Positions 16,547-25,924 are shown, numbered from the stretch's first letter. The stretch: 64,000 nucleotides of DNA from JABCZZ01 sp964454545 (GCA_964454545.1 CAYVTI010000006.1:10371-74370); one strand, 5' to 3'. The notes: generated from the letters alone by a model not told the origin. Numbers and translations are program-made.

Positions 16547-17734
16547 ATGGGAATCAATCTTGAAACTTCGCTCCGCGACGAACTAAGCGCGATGGAGAAA
16601 GCCGGGACCCTCAAGGCCTACCGCCATATCGCATCGCCTATGGACACCGAAGTGGTGATGGAGAAAACCGGCAAAGCGCTGGTGCTTTCCTCCAATAATT
16701 ACCTCGGCCTTGCCAACCACCCGGAAGTGATAAAAGCAGGTCAGGAAGCACTCAAGGAATATGGTGCGGGCACGGCATCGGTGCGCTTTATCTGCGGCAC
16801 GTTTTCCATCCATAGCAAAATCGAGGCGGCGATCGCAAAGCTCCATCACACTGAATCCGCCCTTACCTATGTCTCCTGCTGGACGGCCAATACCGGGCTG
16901 ATTCCTGCGATCGCAGGCGCAGAGGACGCACTTATCAGCGATGCGCTCAATCATGCTTCTCTCATCGACGGCTGCCGCATGTCGAAGGCAAGGCGGCTTG
17001 TCTATAAACATTCCGACATGGCGGACCTGCGCGCGAAATTGAAAGAAGCCGCAGGCGCACGACGCGTATTCATCGTCACGGACGGAGTTTTCAGCATGGA
17101 GGGCGACATCGCCAACCTGCCGGAAATTGCCGCACTCGCCAGAGAATATGGTGCATCGATCATACTGGACGACTCACATGGCGTTGGCGTTATGGGCAGG
17201 CACGGGCGCGGCACCGCCGAGCATTTCGGCGTCGAGCAAGATATTCATATCTATACCGGCACGCTGGGCAAAGCGCTGGGTGGCGCGGCAGGCGGCTATG
17301 TCGCTGCGTCACTTGCCGTCATCGACTATCTGCAGCAGGTTTCACGACCGCAGCTTTTCTCCAATGCCCTGCCCGCCACCATCGCGGCAAGCGCGATGAA
17401 AGCGATAGAAATACTGGAACGCGAGCCGGAACGCGTTGCACGCCTGCATGCCATAACGCATAAAATGCGCGAAGGACTTAAGGCGCGGGGGTTCAAGCCG
17501 CTCGCAGGCGAATCCGCTATTATCCCCATCATCGTGGGTGACACCGCGTTCGCCATTCGCATGAGCCAGGAGCTGCTTAAGGAAGGTATTTTCATCACCG
17601 GGTTCGGCTATCCGGTCGTGCCTGAAGGCACCGCGCGCCTGCGTATCCAGATATGCGCTTCCCTTACCGACGCGCAAATCGAATTCGCCCTCAATACATT
17701 TGAGAAAGTCGGCAAGAAACTGAAAGTTATTTAA
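16547..17734 (+). CDS. kbl: 2-amino-3-ketobutyrate CoA ligase (glycine C-acetyltransferase)
   Basis: 395-residue PLP enzyme of the alpha-oxoamine synthase family, cleaving aminoketobutyrate with CoA to glycine and acetyl-CoA. Seen: LVLSSNNYLGLANHPEV, GTASVRFICGT, the DDSHGVGVMGRHGRGTAEHF segment and the PLP-Lys motif TGTLGKALGGAAGG. Directly follows tdh. Confidence 0.95.
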   Translation: MGINLETSLRDELSAMEKAGTLKAYRHIASPMDTEVVMEKTGKALVLSSNNYLGLANHPEVIKAGQEALKEYGAGTASVRFICGTFSIHSKIEAAIAKLHHTESALTYVSCWTANTGLIPAIAGAEDALISDALNHASLIDGCRMSKARRLVYKHSDMADLRAKLKEAAGARRVFIVTDGVFSMEGDIANLPEIAALAREYGASIILDDSHGVGVMGRHGRGTAEHFGVEQDIHIYTGTLGKALGGAAGGYVAASLAVIDYLQQVSRPQLFSNALPATIAASAMKAIEILEREPERVARLHAITHKMREGLKARGFKPLAGESAIIPIIVGDTAFAIRMSQELLKEGIFITGFGYPVVPEGTARLRIQICASLTDAQIEFALNTFEKVGKKLKVI

Positions 17735-17832
17735 AGAGGAATTCCCATTACGGCTATTTTATCTGCCATAAAGGTGCAAGCTGCTGCCCTTTTATCCGCT
17801 TTTTTATAAAGTAAGATCGTAATGATGAATTT

Positions 17833-17863
17833 CGTCCTCCTGCGGTCGAGCCGCGGGATGACG
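17833..17863. repeat. Degenerate palindromic repeat
   Basis: CGTCCTCCTGCGG and CCGCGGGATGACG pair with a bulge around TCGAG. It resembles dispersed CGTCATCCCGCGG-type palindromes and lies between kbl and the next small gene. It could also help end the tdh-kbl transcript. Confidence 0.45.
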
Positions 17864-17882
17864 TGAGAAGTGAAAAAATTCC

Positions 17883-18164
17883 ATGAATACAACAACAGCA
17901 GATAACAACGAGCTGTCCGAACATTTCTATGGGAACGCTTCCCAGGACGAAACCCGAAGTTTCAATCCCATACTTTCGGGACATGGCGTTGCAGACAGCG
18001 GCCATACTACGGGCTTCGGGGCCGACTTCCGCAGGCAGAAAGTCGTGGAAGACCCTGAACTGCGAATTTTAGCCACAGAAAAGCATATGGAATGGGCAAG
18101 GAAGGAATTATCCACGGATTCTATCGTCGGGCGTCCACTCGGTCCCGATGAACGGGCATATTGA
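17883..18164 (+). CDS. Small hydrophilic protein of unknown function
   Basis: 93 residues, no signal or membrane segment, rich in polar and charged residues (SGHGVADSGHTTGFGADFRRQKV). The end reads VGRPLGPDERAY. No family recognised and only a weak ribosome site, so it may not be real. Confidence 0.4.
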   Translation: MNTTTADNNELSEHFYGNASQDETRSFNPILSGHGVADSGHTTGFGADFRRQKVVEDPELRILATEKHMEWARKELSTDSIVGRPLGPDERAY

Positions 18165-18203
18165 GATCACCATTATCGGTGGCTGTCACTGAAAAAAGAC
18201 ATC

Positions 18204-18869
18204 TCAAAGATTGAGAGAAACGGATGATACCACGGAAGCCTTCACTACCTTGATCGCTTCCCTCAGGTCACTGACAAAATCCCCATAGAGATTCTGCTGG
18301 AAATACTTTGCCCTTAGAATAGCAGCAGGATGATAGGTGGCCGTAATATATTCACCGTGTTCGCCTTTGAGCCATTTCCCACGCATGTCCCGCAATGTCG
18401 CACTTCTGGAAACCAATGCATGCAAAGCGGTTACCCCAAGGCATACGATGACCTTGGGCTTTATAATATGTATTTCCGTTTTAAGCCAGGGAGCGCAGGC
18501 TGCGATTTCAGGCAATGTGGGAGCCAGATGCAGCCGCCGTTTCCCCTGCACGGTGCACTTGAAATGCTTCACGGCATTAGTGATGTAGATTGTACTGCGC
18601 TCAATGCCAATCTCCGCCAGCGCCTTATCAAGCATGCGGCCTGAGGGCCCTACGAAAGGACGGCCCGCCATATCCTCTTCGTCGCCGGGTTGCTCGCCCA
18701 CCAGCATCAGTTTTGCGTTTGCCGCTCCTTCGCCGAAGACAGCCTGCGTAGCCCTGCGATAGAGATCGCAGCCACGGCATGCCTGCGCCGCTGCGCGGAG
18801 TTTCTGCAAATCCGTAGTGGCGGGAATGAATTCTGCGGCTGAAGTTGCATGAAGCGTCACGGCGAGCAA
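18204..18869 (-). CDS. udgX: UdgX-type uracil-DNA-binding protein (UDG superfamily)
   Basis: 221 residues. An Fe-S family 4-like UDG fold is visible: CRGCDLYRRATQAVFGEG, GEQPGDEEDMAGRPFVGPSG (about 58-77), YITNAVKHFK and CLGVTALHAL. The diagnostic feature is the inserted basic loop KRRLH at 110-114, equivalent to the KRRIH loop of mycobacterial UdgX, whose His forms a covalent bond to the abasic sugar after uracil removal. The fourth loop position is Leu rather than Ile. UdgX therefore traps uracil DNA rather than turning over. It lies 4 bp after the small secreted-protein gene on the same strand. Confidence 0.85.
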   Translation of the reverse strand: MLAVTLHATSAAEFIPATTDLQKLRAAAQACRGCDLYRRATQAVFGEGAANAKLMLVGEQPGDEEDMAGRPFVGPSGRMLDKALAEIGIERSTIYITNAVKHFKCTVQGKRRLHLAPTLPEIAACAPWLKTEIHIIKPKVIVCLGVTALHALVSRSATLRDMRGKWLKGEHGEYITATYHPAAILRAKYFQQNLYGDFVSDLREAIKVVKASVVSSVSLNL

Positions 18870-18873
18870 TCAA

Positions 18874-19386
18874 TTAATCGTTATAAATAGTGGGACTTTC
18901 ACAGTTGTCATACATGCGGACATAGGCGTCATGCACGGCAGCCTGTGCCTGATTCCATGTCAGGGTAGAATTGCCACGCACGCGATACCAGTCGGTACGG
19001 AGCTTCGCCTGATCAAGATTTTCCCAAGGCTCGCCGTCATAGGCATTATAGGCATTGTATCCATACTGATAGGCCGGCTCATAATTGGAATAGCCCATAT
19101 GCCTGTTATAATAAGGCATCGAGCGATAATGATCGTGCCAATAGAGATCCTCGCTGTTCCAGTCCGCCTGATTGGGGGTGGGCATGTTATCAGGCATCGC
19201 GCGATTTGAACCGGGAAATTTTTCATTATAAGCAGCATTATTAGGGTCTATGCCGCCTGCAGTCCTGTGGGGAATCATGGAGCTATTCTCGACCGTTGGC
19301 ATTTCTGCCTGAGCCATTACCGGAGATGATGCGATCACTACAATTATTCCCAAGGCGGCTGCGCCTATCAAGGTAACATGTTTCAT
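18874..19386 (-). CDS. Secreted Tyr/Asn-rich protein of unknown function
   Basis: 170 residues. Signal peptide MKHVTLIGAAALGIIVVIASSPVMAQA; AGGAGAG ribosome site upstream. The centre is rich in Tyr, Asn, Pro and His (HDHYRSMPYYNRHMGYSNYEPAYQY split over two runs). The C-terminal 50 residues (NLDQAKLRTDWYRVRGNSTL) look folded. No family recognised. Confidence 0.65.
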   Translation of the reverse strand: MKHVTLIGAAALGIIVVIASSPVMAQAEMPTVENSSMIPHRTAGGIDPNNAAYNEKFPGSNRAMPDNMPTPNQADWNSEDLYWHDHYRSMPYYNRHMGYSNYEPAYQYGYNAYNAYDGEPWENLDQAKLRTDWYRVRGNSTLTWNQAQAAVHDAYVRMYDNCESPTIYND

Positions 19387-19416
19387 GGTACTCTCCTGCA
19401 GTTGTTGCTATAGGTG

Positions 19417-21087
19417 CTATGCGTTGACGGCTTCCCTCATTTTAGCGATGGAATAACTTGCTGCCTGCGCCAGCGTAATCTTGGGCGGAACTATTGTTTC
19501 GTTCCTGTCAATAACTACATCGACAATGAAAGGCGTGGCGCTGTAAAGTCCTTCGCGGATAGCTTTTTCAAGCTCTCCCGGTTCAGTGACGCGTACGCCG
19601 TCGCCACCACAGATGCGCGCGAACTCGGCAAAATCAGGATTATGCAGCCCGGTTTCATATTCCGGCAATCCCCTGCCCTCCTGCTCAAGCTTTATCATGC
19701 CGAGTCTCCGGTTGTTAAAAACGACCACAACCAGGGGAAGATTATATTTAACCGCCGTTGAAAAATCAGCCATGAGCATGGCAAATCCGCCGTCACCTGC
19801 AAGGGCAACCACCTGCCGCTTGGGATAGGCAAGCTTCGCGCCTATGGCAGCGCCAAGGCTGAAAGCCATCGTAGCAAGCATGCCGGAAACGATGAACCGC
19901 TGGCCTGTCCTTATCTGCAGGTAACGCGCCACCCATGCCGTGACCTCTCCGGTATCGCACACGAATATCGCGTCATCCTCCGCCGCTTCCCCTACCATAT
20001 AGGCAAGACGCTGCGGCTTGACCGGCGCTCCCTTATCCATGACTTCACGCCGCAACTGTTCTTTCCAGGATTTCATTTCTTTCTGCGACTGCAGGAACAA
20101 ACGGTTGTTGGTTTTTGCCTTAATATGGGGAAGAAGCTGTTCTATGACTATGCCGCTGTCACCTGCAATTCCGCATTCTATGGAGCAATGCTTGCCAAGC
20201 TGGCACGGATCGATATCGATCTGGATCACTTTCGCATTATCCGGCAGGAATTCTGCATAGGGGAAACTGGTGCCGACCATTAAAAGCGCATCGCAATGGC
20301 TCACGGCGTGCGTGGCCGGTTTTATACCGAGATTTCCAAGGCCCCCTACGGAATAAGCATGCGACTCGGGAAACAATTCCTTCGCCCGCAAAGCATGGAT
20401 GATGGGAGCGTTGAGGCGTTGCGCCAGGGCATATATCCTGTCTACCGCATGGTTGCAGCCCAGCCCGGCGAGAATGGCCACTCGCTCGCTTTCATTCAAT
20501 ATCTCGGCCGCTTTCAGGATTATCTTTTCACTACCCGCCGGGATTTCCATAGGCGCTATATGCAGATGCCATTTATCCGCGTGCGGCACTTTCTGGGTCG
20601 CTATATCTACCGGGATATTGAGGTGCGCAACGCCATTTTTCTCTATGGCGGTCTGTATCGCCTGCACTGCCAGATAGGCAAAATTCTCGGGATTTACCAC
20701 CATCTGGTTGTACACCGTCACATCACTGAAGAGACTTAGCAGATCCACTTCCTGCTGGTAGGAGCTCCCCAGCAAGCGGGTTTCAACCTGTCCGGTGATG
20801 GCAAGCACAGGCGCCCGATCACATTTTGCATCATAGAGCGCATTAAGAAGGTGAATGGCGCCGGGCCCGGCCGTACCCGCGCATACGCCCAGCCGCCCGG
20901 TAAGTTTGGCCTGGCCTACGGCCGCGAATGCGCCGCATTCTTCATGCACGACATGAATGAAACGTATTTTATTCTGTTTGCGGATGGCTTCAGTGAGAGC
21001 GTTTATGGCATCGCCCGGCACGCCGAAGATATGTTCCACACCCGCTTCTGACAGTAAGCCCATCAATACTTCACACACATTGCTCAT
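19417..21087 (-). CDS. poxB: Thiamine-diphosphate pyruvate oxidase (PoxB-like)
   Basis: 556 residues from ATG 21087. Three-domain ThDP architecture: the N-terminal PYR domain has the catalytic Glu in HEECGAFAAVGQAKLTG, the middle domain binds FAD in PoxB relatives, and the C-terminal PP domain has GDGGFAMLMADFSTAVKYN then NN. PoxB decarboxylates pyruvate to acetate with electrons to quinone. It ends at PPKITLAQAASYSIAKMREA and lacks the last roughly 18 residues that form the lipid-binding helix of E. coli PoxB, so membrane activation may differ. Acetolactate synthase-like activity is the alternative. Confidence 0.75.
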   Translation of the reverse strand: MSNVCEVLMGLLSEAGVEHIFGVPGDAINALTEAIRKQNKIRFIHVVHEECGAFAAVGQAKLTGRLGVCAGTAGPGAIHLLNALYDAKCDRAPVLAITGQVETRLLGSSYQQEVDLLSLFSDVTVYNQMVVNPENFAYLAVQAIQTAIEKNGVAHLNIPVDIATQKVPHADKWHLHIAPMEIPAGSEKIILKAAEILNESERVAILAGLGCNHAVDRIYALAQRLNAPIIHALRAKELFPESHAYSVGGLGNLGIKPATHAVSHCDALLMVGTSFPYAEFLPDNAKVIQIDIDPCQLGKHCSIECGIAGDSGIVIEQLLPHIKAKTNNRLFLQSQKEMKSWKEQLRREVMDKGAPVKPQRLAYMVGEAAEDDAIFVCDTGEVTAWVARYLQIRTGQRFIVSGMLATMAFSLGAAIGAKLAYPKRQVVALAGDGGFAMLMADFSTAVKYNLPLVVVVFNNRRLGMIKLEQEGRGLPEYETGLHNPDFAEFARICGGDGVRVTEPGELEKAIREGLYSATPFIVDVVIDRNETIVPPKITLAQAASYSIAKMREAVNA

Positions 21088-21390
21088 ACATATAATTCCC
21101 GTTTTTAGGCGTGGCCGCAAAAGAATCCAGTGAATTTCCTCATGCAGCAGGCTTCATGGAAAGGAGAGGATATAGGAATGAGGGTACCGGTTTTTCTGAT
21201 ACGGGGAACCGAAGCATATAATTTCAACAATCTCCGGAGAGATTATTGCTAATTTTCTTCGGTTCCGAGCCTGTAGCATAAAGCTAAACAGGAGAGTCCA
21301 ACCTAGCCAGAGCCACATAAAAAAGTAAGCAGGACAGCGCAGGAGAATTGTAAAGAAAATGTAAAGCCTGTCTTGCGATTTAAAAATGCC
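21088..21390. other. Gene-free stretch between the PoxB-like and esterase-like genes
   Basis: No convincing coding sequence. It should hold the promoter of the PoxB-like gene. A short perfect hairpin (AATCTC-CGGA-GAGATT, 21229-21244) is the only structure I see. Confidence 0.4.
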
Positions 21391-22725
21391 CTAGAACCCG
21401 GTTGGATAGGTTTCCTCAGCTTCCCGCGGCGTATGCTGCCAGAGATGGCCGGGCGACAGCGGTTGCAGGGCCTGCGTTTCATCAATATGGATAATGGCAT
21501 CGAATTCCTCCGGCAGGCGCACTTTGGAATAGTGACTCAGGCGCTCCGTGCCCGGGCGGTAGATCACGCCGATGAATCGCTCCAGCCGGGGCGGAGCCAG
21601 TACGGTTCTTACTTCCGGAAAATCGCGAAGATTAAGTATGAAATTCTTTACTTCCACGCGATGGAACAGCGATTCAACGCTGCCCTGCAAAGCCTTGCGC
21701 ATCCGCTTGTTTTCTTCCGGAGTATCCCAGTCTGAGGCCGCAGTAACGGTGCCTTCATAGGTGGAAAATCCAATCAGCAGTGTTTCCATGTCATGGCGCT
21801 CGCGTATCAGATGGCTAATATTGACTTCCCCGCGCACAGACGCATCCGTTGCGCGCGCATCGCCGATATGCGAGTTATGCGCCCATACAACGATTTTTGC
21901 CTGCTTTCCATGCTTGCGGGTAAGGAATTCAGCCAGCTCGTCCAGCGTATCCGCCATATGCGTATCGCGGATATTCCATGAACTCGGACGACCGAGAAAC
22001 ATAGCGCGGTAGTAATGTTCCGCATCCTTTACCAGCCGCGCATTCTGCTCGGCGGAAAAAAACTCTTCTCTCGCAAACGCCTCGTTACGTTTCATATATT
22101 TATAGGTATTTTGCTGCAGTTCCTTTAGTTGCTCGATGATTTCGTCCTCGCATCCCCTTTCCATGCGCAGACCAGTGGCATGTCCGTAATTATGGGGATC
22201 ATTGCCATAGATTTCAAAACACCCATAACGTTCCCGCGCGCGTTTTGCGGCATCCCGATCCACTTTCTCAAGATACTGGATGACGGCTTTTATGGAACTG
22301 TTCAGGCTATAGAGATCCAGGCCGTAAAAACCCGCGGGCGCGGCCTCGGTATTATAATCATAGAGCCAGTCTATGAAATTGCGTACTTCCGTATTACGCC
22401 ACATCCATTGCGGAAACCGCGTGAAACTGGAAAGCGCGTCCTCGGCGTTATCAATGCCAGTATCGCCACGCACATAACGGTTGATGCGGTAAGCGTCCAG
22501 CCAGTCCGCCTCCACCACCACGGCCATGAATCCCTGCTCCGCTATAAGCCTTTTGGTGATGTCGGCGCGCACCTGATAGAATTCATGCGTACCATGGCTG
22601 GCTTCGCCGATCAGCACAAACCGCTTGCCATTCGCCATGGTCATAAGTTCATCATAATCATCCGAAGAACCGGTCAGGCGGGTGAGATATCTCCCCAGCA
22701 AGCCTGCTGTGGCATTATCATTCAT
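21391..22725 (-). CDS. Erythromycin esterase-like hydrolase (EreA/ChaN-like superfamily)
   Basis: 444 residues. The family hallmark is present: FVLIGEASHGTHEFYQVRAD with the catalytic His and Glu, AVVVEADWLDAYRINRYV, and KIVVWAHNSHIGDARATD with a second His. Chromosomal members like this are usually not macrolide-resistance enzymes; many accompany stress or polysaccharide genes. Together with the neighbouring DUF genes it fits an accessory stress set. Resistance function should not be assumed. Confidence 0.85.
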   Translation of the reverse strand: MNDNATAGLLGRYLTRLTGSSDDYDELMTMANGKRFVLIGEASHGTHEFYQVRADITKRLIAEQGFMAVVVEADWLDAYRINRYVRGDTGIDNAEDALSSFTRFPQWMWRNTEVRNFIDWLYDYNTEAAPAGFYGLDLYSLNSSIKAVIQYLEKVDRDAAKRARERYGCFEIYGNDPHNYGHATGLRMERGCEDEIIEQLKELQQNTYKYMKRNEAFAREEFFSAEQNARLVKDAEHYYRAMFLGRPSSWNIRDTHMADTLDELAEFLTRKHGKQAKIVVWAHNSHIGDARATDASVRGEVNISHLIRERHDMETLLIGFSTYEGTVTAASDWDTPEENKRMRKALQGSVESLFHRVEVKNFILNLRDFPEVRTVLAPPRLERFIGVIYRPGTERLSHYSKVRLPEEFDAIIHIDETQALQPLSPGHLWQHTPREAEETYPTGF

Positions 22726-22752
22726 AAATCCATCCCCCGCTCTGGTTTCCCG

Positions 22753-22977
22753 CTATGATGCGTGCGCCGCTTCGCGTTCCTCACCATAGCCTTTCATGAC
22801 GTCTGCCACGTCTTTGTATTGCTGATCAGGCATTTTCTGTACGGTATCGAGTACAACTAGAGGAGCACCGTTTCTTCTCGCATGCTCCAGCACGGTTTTC
22901 TTATTTGCGGGAAAATCTATTCCCTTCAGATAATAACTTACATTTGCGGGCGATTTTCCGCCTAAGCCGCGTGTCAT
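22753..22977 (-). CDS. DUF2795 small protein
   Basis: 74 residues from ATG 22977, which sits 5 nt after GGAGG; an in-frame ATG at 22989 overlaps that site and is rejected. The sequence NVSYYLKGIDFPANKKTVLEHA...MPDQQYKDVADVM is typical of DUF2795, a short helical domain of unknown function often found beside stress proteins. 27 bp upstream of the esterase-like gene on the same strand. Confidence 0.75.
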   Translation of the reverse strand: MTRGLGGKSPANVSYYLKGIDFPANKKTVLEHARRNGAPLVVLDTVQKMPDQQYKDVADVMKGYGEEREAAHAS

Positions 22978-23076
22978 ATGTTCCTCCATAATCCCAGGTA
23001 AGAATAGCTGTATAATAGCGAATGAATAAAATCTTTATGCAGTCGTTTTGCTGACGCGTAAAATAACCATAAGCCC

Positions 23077-23817
23077 CTATTTCCAGAGGGCCACTTGTCC
23101 TACCCCAGGCAACAGAATGCTAAAGGGAACAAACTTAATCCCGTACACCAACCCGAACAGGTTAATCTCGATGCCCTCTTTCTGCGCAAGCAATACGCCT
23201 AATACCCCGAACAGGGAAAACTGGTACCCCGTTCCGCTCGGTGCTTTTGCAAAGAAGGTATTCCCCGGTAGGAAATCCTTGCCTATGGCATCTGTCGGCA
23301 TGGCAAGCCCAAGTCCGGGAACCTTGCGCCCAACATAGGCGGGAAAGCTATTGCTATTGGGCCCCGGCCACAACGTATATGTATTCGCATAGGGATAAGT
23401 CCTTGCCGCAGCGTCAATCTGGGGAATAAGCTTCCCTGCCCTATCGCCGCGAATATCAAGGATAACTTGCGGTCTTTCGTTATACCAGTAGCGATCGGGA
23501 ATATCATGCTCGATCGCAAGGGCTGGCAATCCACCATATACACGCCATCCCACCACCTGATAAACGGTATAATAATCCGCATTTTTTGGCTTTACGGAAA
23601 TCCAGCTGTGGATGGCGATCACGCCGCGCCAGTTGAATGCGCGCGCGGAATACGCTTGGATAACCGCTTCGCGCTCTTTATCCGGGCTGGGCGCAAGATG
23701 CGCGCTTGCACGGCTTGCCGTGCGATAGTCCGCTTTAAAATCCACTTTTCCGGTGACGATGATCCAAAGGGGACCAATACAGGTAAGTATAAGCAGGGTA
23801 ATGAGAAACAATTTCAT
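23077..23817 (-). CDS. DUF3750 family protein
   Basis: 246 residues beginning with a membrane-anchor helix (LFLITLLILTCIGPLWIIVTG). The body has the DUF3750 pattern: RGVIAIHSWISVKP, VVGWRVYGGLPA, YTLWPGPNSNSFPAYVGR and GLAMPTDAIGKDFLP. The conserved His, Cys-poor core and NSF motif resemble a periplasmic protease or transacylase-type fold, but no function is established. Confidence 0.8.
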   Translation of the reverse strand: MKLFLITLLILTCIGPLWIIVTGKVDFKADYRTASRASAHLAPSPDKEREAVIQAYSARAFNWRGVIAIHSWISVKPKNADYYTVYQVVGWRVYGGLPALAIEHDIPDRYWYNERPQVILDIRGDRAGKLIPQIDAAARTYPYANTYTLWPGPNSNSFPAYVGRKVPGLGLAMPTDAIGKDFLPGNTFFAKAPSGTGYQFSLFGVLGVLLAQKEGIEINLFGLVYGIKFVPFSILLPGVGQVALWK

Positions 23818-23896
23818 ATCATTCGTTAATCCGTGCCTGCCTCAGGCACATAAGGATTTTAACATGGAATCGTTTCCTTACACAAGTTATACCGCA

Positions 23897-24094
23897 TCAT
23901 CTTCCTGCTTTCTGCTGTCTCGCAGTCTCGCCCATTCGCTCTTTCTCCTTCGTGCGCCTGAAATTACGTGCGTTTTTCTCCTTGCTTTCGTATTTAGAAA
24001 CGCCCGCTTCATGCAGGCCAATGGCAATCGCCTGGCAGAAATTGGTTACTTTCCTCCCATGGCTTTCCAGCTCGCCATGCTTGAATTCATGCAT
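23897..24094 (-). CDS. DUF6496-type small protein, probably with a lost or non-standard start
   Basis: 65 residues from ATG 24094: MHEFKHGELESHGRKV, QAIAIGLHEAGVSKYE, then a Lys/Arg-rich tail. This matches small basic proteins (DUF6496) with KVMHEFKHGELKSG and QAIAIALSEAG. The homology continues upstream of this ATG: the frame reads LPAQKETIGRV directly before it, as in relatives that start M-x(n)-PAQKKTVGRVM. No ATG exists there; an ATA preceded by AGAGGG is where a start would be. The full-length protein may use a non-AUG start, or the gene may be decaying. Confidence 0.65.
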   Translation of the reverse strand: MHEFKHGELESHGRKVTNFCQAIAIGLHEAGVSKYESKEKNARNFRRTKEKERMGETARQQKAGR

Positions 24095-24188
24095 AACGCG
24101 CCCGATAGTTTCCTTCTGGGCAGGTAATTCCCTAGATATAATCCCTCTCTCTTTATTTTATTCTGATAGTAAGATACCATGAGGCAGT

Positions 24189-24662
24189 TTAATGCGCATG
24201 CCTGCCGGTTACTTCCGTCATCGACTCATGGGCCAGCAGCTTCTCGTAGCTGTATCCCAATACCGCGCCATAGACGATATGCAACACGAGTGTCATCACC
24301 GGGGCCATGATCCCCAGGTTCATGCCGAACAGGCCAGCGCCTGCCATAGGCATAACCACGATCATCATCAATAGCCAGGCCAGTATTCCAAATTCTATGC
24401 CTCTCTGCCACATCTGGCCGGAGAAGACGGGCGCGAGCCATGCGAATATGACGCCCCATGCGATAGTACCGATGAAGAAATGCACCAGCCAGCCGATACC
24501 CGGCTGATCGGGCCTGCCCACTATGCCGCTCAGCATATGTATCACGTCCGTCTCGGGTAAATAACCCATGCCGTTTTTGATCGCCATAAGCAATGACAAC
24601 ACAATGGTTGCTATGAAACCGGCAATGATTCCCTTGCCGATATGTTTCGCAGAATTATCCAT
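24189..24662 (-). CDS. DUF6789 family integral membrane protein
   Basis: 157 residues with four hydrophobic helices (GIIAGFIATIVLSLLMAI, WLVHFFIGTIAWGVIFAWL, FGILAWLLMMIVVMPMAG, and the last near VMTLVLHIVYGAVLGYSY). GMNLGIMAPVMTLVLH is characteristic of this family of unknown function. AGGAGG lies upstream of the start. Confidence 0.7.
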   Translation of the reverse strand: MDNSAKHIGKGIIAGFIATIVLSLLMAIKNGMGYLPETDVIHMLSGIVGRPDQPGIGWLVHFFIGTIAWGVIFAWLAPVFSGQMWQRGIEFGILAWLLMMIVVMPMAGAGLFGMNLGIMAPVMTLVLHIVYGAVLGYSYEKLLAHESMTEVTGRHAH

Positions 24663-24807
24663 AAAACCTCCTAGACACTATGTGCAAAAAATCATTATAG
24701 GACCAAGTAAATATGGATAGGATTTGGAAAATGGATTTCAGGATAAAAAGTGCATAAGCAGGCCGTGAAAGAAGTCATAAAGAACCACGATGGGATACCT
24801 GCCGCTG

Positions 24808-25431
24808 TTAGAAAGCGGATGACTCCTTAGGCGTTTTATTCTCTTCAGCGTCTTTGGGGAGGTAATCACCCTCCGTCCATGAAATAACAAAAAATATGGT
24901 CTTTTTGGTGTTATGCGAGAATCCGTATTGCGGCTTCTGGGCAGTGATGAGCGTCCCGTCCTCCGCGTCATATCCGGTCAGTGCAAACTTCGCCACACCC
25001 TTCTGCTCTTCCATGTGATAGAGCGAAATCTCCGGAAACGGAAACGGTATCGTCGTCAGGGGAATAGGAATATTAAACTGTGGCGTTCCGATTATGAAGG
25101 TCTTGCGATCGATGGACAGGGCTCCGGAACGTATCTCGGCGATGACCTCTGCATGCTTCCTGTCGTCCACCAGCCCGGCCCCGATCTCAAGCAAGTGGCT
25201 GCGAATGCTCGCTACCGCGTATTTGCCGTCCGTTCCTTCAAAATTACCACTGTCGACAAAAACCTTGGTGTCACAGGGAATATCCAGCGCAAGCTTGGCG
25301 GCAGCGCGATCGGCAGCAGCTGAAATCAGCAGCTCCTCAGTCGCAGTCCGTGGAGGGTTGGATTGAACCTGCGTTGTGCAATTGCTGAGCGTGACGATCA
25401 GGAAAGCCAGAATCGCTATGTGTCTTATCAT
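24808..25431 (-). CDS. Lipoprotein, DUF6655-like
   Basis: 207 residues from ATG 25431 (GGAACTCC just upstream). Lipobox LSNC. After a polar linker: TATEELLISAAADRAAAKLAL, then VFVDSGNFEGTDGKYAVASI...ADVRSGA-like repeats of conserved polar strands and PIPLTTIPFPFPEISLYHMEE. This resembles DUF6655 lipoproteins. Outer-membrane or periplasmic location is inferred from the lipobox. Confidence 0.65.
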   Translation of the reverse strand: MIRHIAILAFLIVTLSNCTTQVQSNPPRTATEELLISAAADRAAAKLALDIPCDTKVFVDSGNFEGTDGKYAVASIRSHLLEIGAGLVDDRKHAEVIAEIRSGALSIDRKTFIIGTPQFNIPIPLTTIPFPFPEISLYHMEEQKGVAKFALTGYDAEDGTLITAQKPQYGFSHNTKKTIFFVISWTEGDYLPKDAEENKTPKESSAF

Positions 25432-25546
25432 GGGAGTTCCTGCGCGGAGGTAAACAGAATTCCTCATGGATTAACATTCCAGCCATTCAGGGTAACATAC
25501 GGAAAGGCCGGTCTGCCGTTAAGATTGTGTAAGAGACAAGCAAGAG

Positions 25547-25924
25547 CTAGAGCAATATCATATAAACAATCATCGCCACGGCAAGCAACGTAACGGAGCC
25601 GGTGACAATCAGAACGAGACCGCGGTTAGGCTTCACCTCACCCCGCATGATGGATTCATTGACGATATGATAATGCCATGCGGCAAGCAGCACAAGCGCC
25701 CCACCGAATGCCATCATGCTGATGCCTATCAGCAGGGAAAGGCCGGTACTCGGAGTGGTTATGCCGGGAGCAAGCCGCAGCGACAGCTCGCGCAGCCATA
25801 CCCCGAACTTCGCCACCACAAACCCCAACGCGATGACCGATATGCTGGTCCTGACCCATGCGAGGAACGTTCTCTCATTCGAGAGATACTCCGTGGCCTT
25901 TCTATCTTCAGGTACCTTATCCAT
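25547..25924 (-). CDS. DUF202 (YidH-type) small membrane protein
   Basis: 125 residues from ATG 25924. The DUF202 signature YLSNERTFLAWVRTSISVIALGF is followed by two further transmembrane helices. YidH-like proteins are inner-membrane proteins of unknown function. The stop lies 80 bp from the upstream lipoprotein of the series. Confidence 0.85.
   Translation of the reverse strand: MDKVPEDRKATEYLSNERTFLAWVRTSISVIALGFVVAKFGVWLRELSLRLAPGITTPSTGLSLLIGISMMAFGGALVLLAAWHYHIVNESIMRGEVKPNRGLVLIVTGSVTLLAVAMIVYMILL

Noticed and set aside
21391..22725. Macrolide resistance gene
   Set aside because: The family similarity is clear, but chromosomal members commonly have other roles and no mobile or resistance context is present.
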